From the NCBI GenBank assembly GCA_017437285.1, contig JAFSBM010000041.1, positions 1-64,000 of the forward strand: a stretch of DNA of 64,000 nt, written 5' to 3'. The DNA comes from Ruminococcus sp. (lineage in GTDB: Bacteria; Bacillota; Clostridia; Oscillospirales; Ruminococcaceae). Position numbers and translations under genes: made by a program. Positions 1-8,324 of this stretch are shown here, one piece after another. The first letter of the stretch is position 1; the number at the start of each line of letters is the position of its first letter. Under the pieces are notes generated by a model that was not told where the DNA came from, ran no database searches, and worked only from the letters and a program-made list of their open reading frames with translations.

Positions 1-150
1 GGGCGGATAATATCCGCCCCTACACAAATGCAACTATATTACGTAAATTGCGGACACAGCACGCTGTGTCCCTACAGAAAGTCACGGTTTCTGATGAAAT
101 TACCGCACCCATTGGCTAACAGCTAACGGCTAAAAGCTAACGGCTTTATT
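1..150. repeat. Composite intergenic repeat (palindromes plus TTAGC-type repeats)
   Basis: Two perfect palindromes are followed by short repeats. Bases 1-19 read GGGCGGATAATATCCGCCC (8-bp arms). Bases 52-71 pair GGACACAGC with GCTGTGTCC around two bases. Bases 85-112 match a module seen again near 19.8 kb and, inverted, near 38.95 kb. Bases 112-145 are GCTAACGGCTAAAAGC-type repeats. No gene is visible. The same modules recur between genes elsewhere in the window. Confidence 0.75.
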
Positions 151-158
151 ATAAAAAT

Positions 159-185
159 GGACGGCAATCGTTAAGACTGCCGCCC
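159..185 (-). terminator. Repeated hairpin, probable terminator of the Na/Pi transporter gene
   Basis: On the minus strand GGGCGGCA and TGCCGTCC form a stem (one G-U pair) followed by ATTTTTATAA, just after the transporter stop codon. Close relatives of this hairpin occur at 19651-19676, 19872-19898 and 44406-44432, so it seems to be a mobile or duplicated terminator module. Confidence 0.6.
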
Positions 186-205
186 ATAAATTCTTAATTA
201 AATCA

Positions 206-2044
206 TTATTGCTTCTTATCAAGCTTCGCAAAATAAAGCTCAGAATACTGCTTGAATTCTGTGCGGAATTTCTCGTCATTTGCCTTGACATCGCTGAAAT
301 AAGCGTGAATTGTAGTCTTTTCGTCAGTTTCGATAAGACAGCCTGCGATATTTGAACAATGGTCGGAAATTCGCTCTAAGTTTGTGAGAACGTCCTGGAA
401 AATATAGCCAAGCTCAACAGTACATTCATCATTCTGAAGTCTGCGGATATGGCGGTTTTTCAGCTCTGTGCTGAGATTATCAACAACTTCTTCAAGTGGC
501 TCAACCTTGTGGGCAACTGCCAAATCTCCGGAAATATAGGACTCAAAGGCAGTTTTGATATTCTCTATGATAGCGTCTGAAATAACAGTAATTTCGTTGA
601 TACATTCATCGGAGAACTTAATTCCTTTTTCGTGCATCTCAATAACTGATTCGATAAGATTTACGGCGTGGTCGGAAATTCTCTCGAAATTTCCCACACA
701 GTGCATCATCTTTGACATTGTACGGCTGTCCTTGCCTGTAACGCTGTATTTTGCAACTCGAACAAGATAGCTGTTGATTTTATCCTCGTACTTGTCGATT
801 AAATCTTCTTCGGCAATAACGCTGTTGACCATTTTTTCATCATAGCCTGTAACGAGAAGTCCGATAGCGTCATTGATTGATTTCTGTGTAAGCTCTGCCA
901 TATCAACTGCAACTGTACGGCAAGCCTCGATAGCAATACTGGGAGTTGACATAAATCTGCCGTCAAGAGCAGCAAATTTGTCGATTTCTTCCTTTGGTTC
1001 GCCAGCCTTATCACGGACAACAAACTGTGAAAGCTTAACAAGCTGTTTTGAGAAAGGCATAAGCACAAGTGTTGCGGCTACGTTGAATACCGTATGCATT
1101 GCGGCAATTCCCATATAGCCTGTAGGCTGTGCCATAAATTCGCCAAATGAGGGGATTGTTTCTTTAAGTATAAGGGCGATTGGCAGGAAAATAAGAGTAC
1201 CAAGGCAGTTGATTGCAACGTGGATAACCGATACTCTCTTAGCCTCTTTGTTTACGCCGATTGAGGAAATAAGAGCAGTTACGCAAGTACCGATATTAAA
1301 GCCCATAATCAGCGGCAATGCCATTTCATAGCTGATTGCATCGCCCCCTGTAAATGTCATAAGAATACCGATTGAAGCGGCTGAACTCTGGATAATACCT
1401 GTGAATAAAGCACCGATAAGAACGCCTAAAAGAGGATTATTGAAAATCAGGAGAAGCTCCTGGAACTCAGGATTATCTGCAATTTCCTCAACTGCTCCGC
1501 CCATTAAGTCCATACCTGTCATAAGAACGGCAAAGCCTACAAAAATGCGTCCGATGTCCTTTTTCTTTGCCTTTTTGCAGCCCATAATCATAAGAATACC
1601 GATAAGGGCAAGAAGGGGAGAGAAGGAGTCGGGTTTCAGCAGCTTTAACAAAAATCCGCCGATACCGCCGCTGCCGTCGCCGCCGTCAATGTCGTTAAGA
1701 CAGAGCAGCCACGCTGTAAAGGTTGTACCGATATTTGCACCGAAGCTTACGGCAACTGTGTCGATAAGTGCCATAATGCCTGAGTTTACAAAGCCTACAG
1801 TCATAACTGTCATAGCAGATGAGGACTGAATTGCAATTGTAATTACAGTACCGAGAATAAGTGCCATAAAGGGATTGGCTGTCATTTTTTTCAGAGCAGC
1901 CTCCATTTTACCGCCTGCCAGTTTTTCAAGACCTGTAGACATTACGTTCATTCCGTAGAGGAAAAACGCAAGACCGCCAAGCATTGTAAACAGCTTGAAA
2001 ATCAAGTCCTGAATCGTAATTCCGAAAATCATAGTATCGCCCAT
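206..2044 (-). CDS. Na+/phosphate cotransporter family protein with C-terminal PhoU domain
   Basis: A 612-residue membrane protein of the NptA/YjbB (PNaS) family, which imports phosphate with sodium. The two inverted transport repeats carry the family's QSSSA motif (residues 73-77) and QSSAA motif (219-223). Several membrane segments lie between residues 15 and 330, and a soluble PhoU-like helical domain fills about 370-600. A Gly/Asp-rich loop (119-130) sits between membrane segments. The start has TGAGGTG about 7 bases upstream. A promoter and a possible PhoP site precede it, which fits phosphate control. The substrate is inferred from the family; such proteins have also been linked to other anions. 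Confidence 0.9.
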   Translation of the reverse strand: MGDTMIFGITIQDLIFKLFTMLGGLAFFLYGMNVMSTGLEKLAGGKMEAALKKMTANPFMALILGTVITIAIQSSSAMTVMTVGFVNSGIMALIDTVAVSFGANIGTTFTAWLLCLNDIDGGDGSGGIGGFLLKLLKPDSFSPLLALIGILMIMGCKKAKKKDIGRIFVGFAVLMTGMDLMGGAVEEIADNPEFQELLLIFNNPLLGVLIGALFTGIIQSSAASIGILMTFTGGDAISYEMALPLIMGFNIGTCVTALISSIGVNKEAKRVSVIHVAINCLGTLIFLPIALILKETIPSFGEFMAQPTGYMGIAAMHTVFNVAATLVLMPFSKQLVKLSQFVVRDKAGEPKEEIDKFAALDGRFMSTPSIAIEACRTVAVDMAELTQKSINDAIGLLVTGYDEKMVNSVIAEEDLIDKYEDKINSYLVRVAKYSVTGKDSRTMSKMMHCVGNFERISDHAVNLIESVIEMHEKGIKFSDECINEITVISDAIIENIKTAFESYISGDLAVAHKVEPLEEVVDNLSTELKNRHIRRLQNDECTVELGYIFQDVLTNLERISDHCSNIAGCLIETDEKTTIHAYFSDVKANDEKFRTEFKQYSELYFAKLDKKQ

Positions 2045-2064
2045 AAACTACACCTCATAAAAAA

Positions 2065-2090
2065 TTACGGAAACAACAATGTTTCCGTAA
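2065..2090 (-). terminator. Intrinsic terminator of the upstream ABC operon
   Basis: On the minus strand a 10-bp perfect stem (TTACGGAAAC / GTTTCCGTAA, 6-base loop) is followed by six T residues (2059-2064), right before the Shine-Dalgarno of the Na/Pi transporter. It would stop read-through from the ABC genes upstream. The predicted transporter transcript starts near 2087, inside the stem, so that transcript should escape it. Confidence 0.65.
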
Positions 2091-2093
2091 GAA

Positions 2094-2122
2094 ATTATAT
2101 CACATATTCAGCCATTTCGCAA
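2094..2122 (-). promoter_or_regulatory. Promoter of the Na/Pi transporter
   Basis: On the minus strand TTGCGA (2117-2122), a 17-base spacer and a consensus TATAAT (2094-2099). The predicted start site near 2087 overlaps the terminator of the preceding operon. Confidence 0.55.
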
Positions 2123-2138
2123 GTAAACCGAGGTAAAT

Positions 2139-2155
2139 TTTACATAGATTTTACA
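2139..2155. promoter_or_regulatory. Possible PhoP-type direct repeat
   Basis: TTTACA at 2139-2144 and again at 2150-2155 gives an 11-bp period, the layout known for PhoP boxes of Gram-positive bacteria. It lies about 20 bp upstream of the -35 of a phosphate transporter gene. The repeats read on the plus strand, opposite to the gene. The regulator is inferred. Confidence 0.35.
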
Positions 2156-2211
2156 TACTGCTCCCCAACTGCTCCCCAATTAACCCTTACTGTCAAATAA
2201 TTGACAATGAA

Positions 2212-4563
2212 TCAGTCTACGCTGCGGATCTGGTCAACAAGTGTCTGTTTCTGGAGTCCCTGAATGGAAAGGAAAGCTGTAATCAATGCCGCAGCAAAGG
2301 CTGCTGCCACACAGCACCATACCGTAATCAGCGGAGTTGAGTAAGAAATAATACTTTCAAACTCTTCATCCAGCGTCATTAATGTCATAAATTTATCCAT
2401 TGCAAATATAATGCCAACGCTTGCCAATGACGATACAATTCCCGAAGTCAGCACATATTGCAGACATTCCACAATAGTCATACCGTACATCTGCCCCTTT
2501 GTCATACCAACGCATTGCATAGCTGCAAGCTCACTTCTGCGGTTGAGTATGCCTGTGGAGATGATGTTCACCATATTTACAATTGAAATCAATGCAATCA
2601 TAATGCTCACAAAAAGGATAATAATTTTTGCAAGTGCAAATGATGAAGAATTTTTGTAGTTCATATCAAACACATCAAGGTCAAGAGTAAGATAACGGTG
2701 ATTTTTAATATAATTTACAGCGTCATAATATACATCCTTATTTACAAGAGTACATTCTATAGCAAAAATTGAATTATTTTTAAGAATTCCCCTTGTCTGT
2801 TCCAAATGAGTGCAAGTTCCCACAAGCTCTATGAAATGCATTTCACCGTCATCGCAATATGTTTTACTATCTTCACGAGGATAACGGCAATTTACTTTGA
2901 ATGTCTGCGGAACTTTCTTAGTCATTCTGTAACCGATTATCTTGTTTCGGTCATTATCAGCGGTGATTTCAAAACATTTCTCTCGGCTTTCCATAGGAAG
3001 TGTTTTATATTCTGCTACTGAGATATTTTCCCAAATATTAAGTGTCAGCGGAATTTCATCAAGCTTTTGCAGTTTTTCAATTTTATCCCATTTTGCAGGG
3101 TTACTATGCTTTTCCTCAATTTCAAGCATAATAAATTCTCCCGATTCAGCAAGGTCATTGTAAGAAATCGGAGGCTTTCCGTTGAATAATTTGTTATATG
3201 CCGTTTCATTTAAATAGGAAATGTAAAAGTTTAAATTGTTTTTCTTATCATAGGATTTTGACTCGTTGGATTTGGACGTTGAATGATATCCGCTTACACC
3301 GTAATCGAAACAAACATTTTCGAAATATCCTGTGTTTTCCAACTCGTTTATAGTATTTCTGTAACCCTTTTCACCGAAAACCTTTTCTTCGGAAAGTATG
3401 GAAAAATCGAAATCAATTCCCTTTTCAAAGAGATATGAATCATATGTTTTGATAAAGCTGTCAATAGCATAGGAGCAATTTGAAAAAAGAATAATGGAAA
3501 CAGTAAGAGATACAACTGTAATCCAGAAACGCTTTTTTGAACGGCGTGCATTTCTTGCTGCAAGCTTGCCCAGCCAGCCGAAAAATAAACCGTAAACAGA
3601 ATGTTTCTTTACCTTTTTAACAGTATTGCTTCTGCTGGTAATAGCCTGCATTGGTGACATTTTAATAATTCTCATTCCTGTTGAATATGCACTGAGCCAA
3701 ACCCAGAAATAGCCTGTAATCGCACTTATAACCATTAAAACAGGATTAATTGAAAATTTCACCAGTCTTTCAATATCTTCGGGAGTGAAAAATGCCTCTA
3801 AAAGCTCGCTGCTGAGAACAATTTTATACGCAATATACGCAACTAAATTTCCGCATAAAATACCAATGGGAATACCGATTAATGAAAGTATGGAACCCTC
3901 TGTATTGATGATTTTTACAACCTGTGAGGGAGTTGCACCAATTGATTGAAGTACGCCGAACTGACGTTCACGCTCCTTTGAGGAAATCTCAAAGGCGGTG
4001 TCAATTACAAGCCTCATTGCAAGTACGAGTATAATTACAAAGACGAAAAACAGGGAAAATATACTGGCTACTGTATACCACGCCATTACGCCTACAAAAT
4101 CGTATATCATAAGCATTGAAGATTCGCAGTGCCTGAATATACATCCGTCAACCTCCGCCATTGCTATTGACGTTTTACTCTCTTTAAACACATTTTCGTC
4201 ATCTGTAAGCAGTCCTGCTTTTTCAAAAGCGTTTTTCAGAACTACGTGTTCATCTTTAATGAATTTTTTCAGCATCAATTCTGCTGAATAAGTACCCTTT
4301 TGGGAATTTTCTTTAAGTACACAGCTTTCGATATTTTCGGCACTTGCAAGAATTTCGCCTTGCTCCTTTGTGACTGATTTCACAAGGAAATGATAGGGAG
4401 TCTTGTCATATTCAATATTGCGTTTTGAAGTGTAAATAGTGGAAAATCCCGTGAAAAGCATACTCATAAATGTGAGTGCCACAATGATACTGCATACAGT
4501 CAGTATGGAATGACGCTTCTGAGCAAAAATATACCGCTTAGCCAGCATTGTCTGAAATTTCAT
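2212..4563 (-). CDS. ABC transporter permease, FtsX/MacB type
   Basis: A 783-residue permease with about eight membrane segments and two FtsX-like cores. The first segment is near residue 20. An outside loop of about 110 residues precedes the next three segments (roughly 155-310). A fifth segment lies near 350, followed by a loop of about 230 residues and the last three segments (about 645-775). It pairs with the ATPase encoded 12 bp upstream. A response regulator and short-loop kinase are encoded divergently, a layout known for systems that sense and expel or resist membrane-active peptides. Membership in the Bce group proper is uncertain, because BceB proteins usually have ten segments. The substrate is unknown. 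Confidence 0.85.
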   Translation of the reverse strand: MKFQTMLAKRYIFAQKRHSILTVCSIIVALTFMSMLFTGFSTIYTSKRNIEYDKTPYHFLVKSVTKEQGEILASAENIESCVLKENSQKGTYSAELMLKKFIKDEHVVLKNAFEKAGLLTDDENVFKESKTSIAMAEVDGCIFRHCESSMLMIYDFVGVMAWYTVASIFSLFFVFVIILVLAMRLVIDTAFEISSKERERQFGVLQSIGATPSQVVKIINTEGSILSLIGIPIGILCGNLVAYIAYKIVLSSELLEAFFTPEDIERLVKFSINPVLMVISAITGYFWVWLSAYSTGMRIIKMSPMQAITSRSNTVKKVKKHSVYGLFFGWLGKLAARNARRSKKRFWITVVSLTVSIILFSNCSYAIDSFIKTYDSYLFEKGIDFDFSILSEEKVFGEKGYRNTINELENTGYFENVCFDYGVSGYHSTSKSNESKSYDKKNNLNFYISYLNETAYNKLFNGKPPISYNDLAESGEFIMLEIEEKHSNPAKWDKIEKLQKLDEIPLTLNIWENISVAEYKTLPMESREKCFEITADNDRNKIIGYRMTKKVPQTFKVNCRYPREDSKTYCDDGEMHFIELVGTCTHLEQTRGILKNNSIFAIECTLVNKDVYYDAVNYIKNHRYLTLDLDVFDMNYKNSSSFALAKIIILFVSIMIALISIVNMVNIISTGILNRRSELAAMQCVGMTKGQMYGMTIVECLQYVLTSGIVSSLASVGIIFAMDKFMTLMTLDEEFESIISYSTPLITVWCCVAAAFAAALITAFLSIQGLQKQTLVDQIRSVD

Positions 4564-4575
4564 TGCTGTCCCTCC

Positions 4576-5262
4576 TTAGCCCTGATATGTAAGCGTATCG
4601 CTTATAATTTTACCGTCGGAGAGTGTGAGTATTCTGTCGCATTGCAGGGCGATATTTTCATCGTGAGTAATGACAATCATTGTCTGATTGAAATCTCTGT
4701 TTGATTTGCGGAGAAGTGATATAATTTCGCTGCTGTTTTTGCTGTCGAGATTTCCTGTAGGCTCATCTGCAAGGATAATTGACGGAGAGGTAAATAAAGC
4801 TCTGCCGATTGAAACACGCTGCTGCTGACCGCCTGAAAGCTGTGAGGGGAGATGATTTCTTCTTTCGCTGAGGTCGAGTAGAGAGAGCATTTCATTAATA
4901 CGCTCTTTTTTGGGCTTTCTGCCGTCCATTATCATGGGAAGTGTGATATTCTCCTCTGCTGTGAGAACAGGGATAAGGTTATAGAACTGGTAGATAAGTC
5001 CAACCTGACGTCTGCGGAAAATCGCAAGATTTTTCTGATTTTGAGAATAAACGTCCTGACCGTCAAGCCACACCTTTCCCGATGTAGGGCGGTCAACTCC
5101 GCCGAGAATATGAAGAAGTGTTGATTTACCGCTTCCCGATGCACCAATAACAGCTACCATTTGTCCCTTTGGTACAGTAAACGATACGTTGTCAAGTGCC
5201 TTTACTTCATTTTCGCCTTTGCCGTAAGTTTTGCAAAGATTTTCTATTTTGAGAAATTCCAT
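4576..5262 (-). CDS. ABC transporter ATP-binding protein (LolD/MacB type)
   Basis: A 228-residue ATPase with every hallmark intact: Walker A GASGSGKST (40-48), signature LSGGQQQR (142-149), Walker B IILADEP (162-168) followed by the D-loop, and the switch histidine at 200. It should form the cytoplasmic motor for the permease encoded directly downstream. Start has GGAGG about 9 bases upstream. The gene begins the leftward operon and is divergent from the two-component genes at 5463-7138, which may respond to the same signal. Confidence 0.93.
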   Translation of the reverse strand: MEFLKIENLCKTYGKGENEVKALDNVSFTVPKGQMVAVIGASGSGKSTLLHILGGVDRPTSGKVWLDGQDVYSQNQKNLAIFRRRQVGLIYQFYNLIPVLTAEENITLPMIMDGRKPKKERINEMLSLLDLSERRNHLPSQLSGGQQQRVSIGRALFTSPSIILADEPTGNLDSKNSSEIISLLRKSNRDFNQTMIVITHDENIALQCDRILTLSDGKIISDTLTYQG

Positions 5263-5364
5263 AATAATACCTCCGTGTAAAATTGTTTTTGTTATGAATA
5301 TATTATAACATAAAAAATCCCCTTTGAAATGACAATTGTATTACAAAAATGTCACTTTCGGAAA

Positions 5365-5379
5365 TTTTTAGAGATGCCC
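5365..5379. mobile_element. Solo end of MITE family 1 (relic)
   Basis: TTTTTAGAGATGCCC matches the right terminal inverted repeat of the 158-bp elements at 25288, 52404 and 59812. No partner end is nearby, so this is a fragment. It lies just upstream of the -35 box of the response regulator promoter. Confidence 0.5.
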
Positions 5380-5393
5380 TTGAAATATTAAAC

Positions 5394-5422
5394 TTGCAAA
5401 TGTTCTTGTTACGTGATATAAT
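5394..5422 (+). promoter_or_regulatory. Promoter of the response regulator/kinase operon
   Basis: TTGCAA (5394-5399), a 17-base spacer and TATAAT (5417-5422), about 40 bp before the start codon at 5463. Confidence 0.6.
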
Positions 5423-5462
5423 TATTGATGTGTTCAGTAGAAATTTTTGAAAGGAGTTCCAA

Positions 5463-6137
5463 ATGCAGAGAATTTTATTGATTGAGGACGATGAACAGCT
5501 TGCAAGAAATCTCATACGCTTTCTCAAAACGGAAATGTATGAAGTGTTTCACGCCACAGGTCAGACTGACGGATTACAGGAATTTGAACGACAGATATTC
5601 GACTGTGTTCTGCTTGATATTTCACTACAGGAGGGAAACGGCTTTGCAGTATGCTCCGCAATCCGCAAACGCTCCGATGTGCCGGTGATTTTTCTGACAG
5701 CCTCTGCCGATGAGGCTTGCACCGTGGCAGGATTTGAGCTGGGTGCAGATGATTATATAGGCAAGCCGTTCCGCCCCCGTGAACTCATTGCACGTATAAA
5801 AAATGCCATGCGTAAACAGCAGACGGCAACTCATCTTTTAAGTTGCGGAAATGTGGCAATTGATACCGTAAAAGGCATTGTTATGAAAAACGGTACGGAG
5901 CTTTTTCTTTCAGCTCTTGAATATAAACTGCTTCTTGTATTTTTCACGAATAAGGACAAGCTTTTGTCCCGTGACCGCCTTATTGACGAATTATGGTCAG
6001 TTTCGAGCGAATTTGTGTCTGATAATACCCTTAATGTGTATATGAAGCGGCTCCGTGAGAAAATCGAGGATGACCCGCAAAATCCCACCATAATCAAAAC
6101 TGTACGAGGTCTTGGATATAAGGCGGTGGACGTATGA
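5463..6137 (+). CDS. OmpR/PhoB-family response regulator
   Basis: A 224-residue regulator. The receiver domain has the acidic pair Asp9/Asp10, the phosphoacceptor Asp52, and the conserved Lys in the DDYIGKPF stretch. The winged-helix DNA-binding domain fills about 125-224 and ends with the typical VRGLGYKA motif. It overlaps the following kinase gene by 4 bp, so the two are co-translated partners. AAGGAG lies upstream of the start. Its likely targets are the divergent ABC genes, inferred from position only. Confidence 0.92.
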   Translation: MQRILLIEDDEQLARNLIRFLKTEMYEVFHATGQTDGLQEFERQIFDCVLLDISLQEGNGFAVCSAIRKRSDVPVIFLTASADEACTVAGFELGADDYIGKPFRPRELIARIKNAMRKQQTATHLLSCGNVAIDTVKGIVMKNGTELFLSALEYKLLLVFFTNKDKLLSRDRLIDELWSVSSEFVSDNTLNVYMKRLREKIEDDPQNPTIIKTVRGLGYKAVDV

Positions 6138-7138
6138 TTTTCCGCAATCCCGATGTGCGTATTCAGACGATTATTAATACGGTTTTAACCCTTGCAGGCT
6201 TTATTTTCTGTCTGTTTCTCAATGTTTATGCCGCATTTGTTCTGCTGGGGATTTCCGCATTGATGCTGGGAATTAACCTTTGTTTTCAGCGGAAACATCT
6301 GCGGAATATTTCAAATCTCTGCGAGCGTGTTGAAGAAACGCTCCACGGTGTAGAAAATACGGTATTTCAGGAATTTCAGGAGGGTGAGCTTAGTATTCTT
6401 GCGTCGGAAATTCACAAAATGACCGTGCGGCTTCGTGAGCAGAATTCAAAGTTATCTCACGAACAGGAATTTATGAAAGAGGCTATGGAGGATATTTCCC
6501 ACCAGCTGAGAACTCCGCTGACCTCTACAATGCTCATTGTGGAAATGATGCGTGATGCAGGGCTTTCTCAAAGAGAGCGAATGGAATATTTGCAGGAGCT
6601 GAACAGCCTGCTTGCAAGAATGAAATGGCTGATTGAAACAATGCTCACCATTTCACGACTTGATGCAGGGGCGGTAAATTTCCAGAAAACACAGGTTTCC
6701 TGCAAAAATCTCATTGATATGGCAATTGAGCCGATTTCAATTGCTATGGAATTAAAGGATATAGCCGTGGAGATTTCAATTGAGGAAAATCCCGAATTTT
6801 ACGGGGATTTCCAGTACTGCACGGAAGCTGTTACAAATCTGCTGAAAAACTGTATGGAGCATACTCCGCAGGGCGGCAGAATTAAGGTTGAGGCGAGGGA
6901 AAACGGAATTTACACAGAAATTGTCATAACTGACAGCGGAAACGGCATTGACGAAAAGGATTTGCCTCATATTTTCGAGAGATTTTACCGTTCCTCGGAA
7001 TTTGCCAAAAGCGGTTACGGCATAGGACTTTCCTTTGCACAAAAAATAATAGTGGCACAGAATGGCAGTCTGAGAGTACGAAATGCCGTTCCAAATGGTG
7101 CAGAGTTTGAAATCCGCCTTTATAAAACGGTGGTGTGA
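6134..7138 (+). CDS. Sensor histidine kinase with minimal extracellular loop
   Basis: A 334-residue membrane kinase. Two membrane helices (about 14-30 and 33-50) are joined by only a few residues, as in intramembrane-sensing kinases of the BceS type, which detect stimuli through a partner ABC transporter. The H-box contains phosphorylated His123 (DISHQLRTPLT). The ATPase domain has the N-box (NLLKNCMEH), DSGNGI, FERFYR and GYGIGLS. Co-transcribed with the response regulator and divergent from the ABC exporter. The sensing mode is inferred from topology. Confidence 0.9.
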   Translation: MIFRNPDVRIQTIINTVLTLAGFIFCLFLNVYAAFVLLGISALMLGINLCFQRKHLRNISNLCERVEETLHGVENTVFQEFQEGELSILASEIHKMTVRLREQNSKLSHEQEFMKEAMEDISHQLRTPLTSTMLIVEMMRDAGLSQRERMEYLQELNSLLARMKWLIETMLTISRLDAGAVNFQKTQVSCKNLIDMAIEPISIAMELKDIAVEISIEENPEFYGDFQYCTEAVTNLLKNCMEHTPQGGRIKVEARENGIYTEIVITDSGNGIDEKDLPHIFERFYRSSEFAKSGYGIGLSFAQKIIVAQNGSLRVRNAVPNGAEFEIRLYKTVV

Positions 7139-7149
7139 TTTTTGGTAAA

Positions 7150-7306
7150 AAGCCATTAGCCGTTAGCCGTTAGCTTTTAGCTTTTAGCAATTAGCCGTTA
7201 GCCTTTAGCCGTTAGCCTTTAGCTTTTAGCCATTAGCCATTAGCTATGTGGACGGTTGATATTATTTGTAGGGACACAGCGTGCTGTGTCCGCAATTTCG
7301 GGACGA
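7150..7306. repeat. TTAGC-type repeat block plus palindromic module
   Basis: Bases 7150-7245 are about a dozen back-to-back units of TTAGCCG, TTAGCCT or TTAGCTT. Bases 7270-7292 contain GGGACACAGC / GCTGTGTCC followed by CGCAATTTCGGGACGAAA, the same palindromic module found at the left edge and near 39.05 kb. The block lies between two convergent genes. No coding potential seen. Confidence 0.75.
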
Positions 7307-7311
7307 AAAAT

Positions 7312-7339
7312 AAAGCGGCAGAATTCAATCTGCCGCTTT
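7312..7339 (-). terminator. Terminator after the DtxR-like gene
   Basis: AAAGCGGCAGA pairs with TCTGCCGCTTT. On the minus strand it is followed by ATTTTTCG. It sits 6 bases past the stop codon of the gene at 7345. Confidence 0.75.
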
Positions 7340-7344
7340 AAATA

Positions 7345-7728
7345 TTACTTATTGTTTTTCATTGTCTTTTTAATAAGCTTACGCAGTCTGTCAGAGGTTT
7401 CTTCGGGGAATGTAGTCACAAATGTAAGTGCTTGATTATGTGCGTCCTCGTGACTCAATCGCAGAAAACGGCGGAAGAAAATATATGTTTCATTGAAATT
7501 TCTGAAAATATCCCTTACCGCTTCTTCACCCTCCTTGGTAAGTACAACGCTTATGGCATAATCCTCATAGACAAGTCCCGAAGCTGCAAGACAGCGGAGA
7601 GTTTTGCTGACGCTGGAACGTGAAACGCCTAAATGACGTGCAATATCCACGCTTTTCACTTCCTCGGATTCCGCAGAAAGCTCCTGTATGGCTGTGAGAT
7701 ATTTCACCTGTGCGGCACAATATTTCAT
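7345..7728 (-). CDS. DtxR/MntR-like metal-dependent transcriptional regulator
   Basis: A 127-residue protein. Residues 1-65 form a winged helix-turn-helix with the segment VDIARHLGVSRSSVSKTLRC. Residues 66-125 match the helical dimerisation and metal-binding half of short MntR-like repressors. It has no C-terminal SH3-like domain. Family members sense Mn2+ or Fe2+ and repress metal uptake. Histidines occur at HEDAHN, but I cannot assign all metal ligands by eye. It lies 11 bp downstream of pgsA on the same strand and could be read from that operon. Confidence 0.7.
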   Translation of the reverse strand: MKYCAAQVKYLTAIQELSAESEEVKSVDIARHLGVSRSSVSKTLRCLAASGLVYEDYAISVVLTKEGEEAVRDIFRNFNETYIFFRRFLRLSHEDAHNQALTFVTTFPEETSDRLRKLIKKTMKNNK

Positions 7729-7739
7729 ATCATTCCCTC

Positions 7740-8324
7740 CTATTTGTCAGAGTCGATAAGATGCCAGTAGCCTTTCAGATAAACTGCTCCCGAAATTACC
7801 GTCAATGCGGTGGAAATCCAGATAAGAGCAGGTATTACATAACAGTCAACAGCTGTCACAATGCCCTGTGGTATGCCGAAATTGAAATCATAGCAGATAC
7901 TGAGCCACAGCAGAGCCGCAATAATTGCCACCATAGTGAACGCAGTTTTCAGCTTTCCCCATATGCCTGCCGCAACGACAATACCGCTGTCAGCGGCAAG
8001 AAGTCGGAGTCCCGATACCATAAATTCTCTTGCACTTATGATAATCAGCGGAATTGCACCCATATGAATTGCGTCAAGCTCCACAAATACTGTGAGAGCC
8101 GACAGCACGAGGATTTTATCAGCAAGTGGGTCAAGGAATTTTCCGAAATTCGTTACAAGATTTCTCGCTCTTGCAATTTTCCCGTCAAGGGCATCAGTAA
8201 TTGATGCCGCCGCAAAAATCACCAAGGCAATGAGATAATTAAAGGGCATATCCAGATATATGAACAGCAGGAAAAATGGAATGAGAATAACTCTCAAAAG
8301 GGTTAATTTATTTGGCAGATTCAT
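7740..8324 (-). CDS. pgsA: CDP-diacylglycerol-glycerol-3-phosphate 3-phosphatidyltransferase
   Basis: A 194-residue integral membrane enzyme making phosphatidylglycerophosphate, the first committed step to phosphatidylglycerol. The CDP-alcohol phosphotransferase signature is complete: Asp44, Asp47-Gly48, Ala51-Arg52, Gly61, Asp65 and Asp69. Hydrophobic segments lie on both sides. Its start overlaps the rimO stop by 4 bp, so it belongs to the recA-recX-rimO-pgsA run, a gene order common in Firmicutes. Confidence 0.93.
   Translation of the reverse strand: MNLPNKLTLLRVILIPFFLLFIYLDMPFNYLIALVIFAAASITDALDGKIARARNLVTNFGKFLDPLADKILVLSALTVFVELDAIHMGAIPLIIISAREFMVSGLRLLAADSGIVVAAGIWGKLKTAFTMVAIIAALLWLSICYDFNFGIPQGIVTAVDCYVIPALIWISTALTVISGAVYLKGYWHLIDSDK

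Noticed and set aside
7710..8204. Plus-strand frame of 164 codons opposite pgsA
   Set aside because: Shadow of pgsA; composition rich in Cys, His and Ser as expected from antisense reading.
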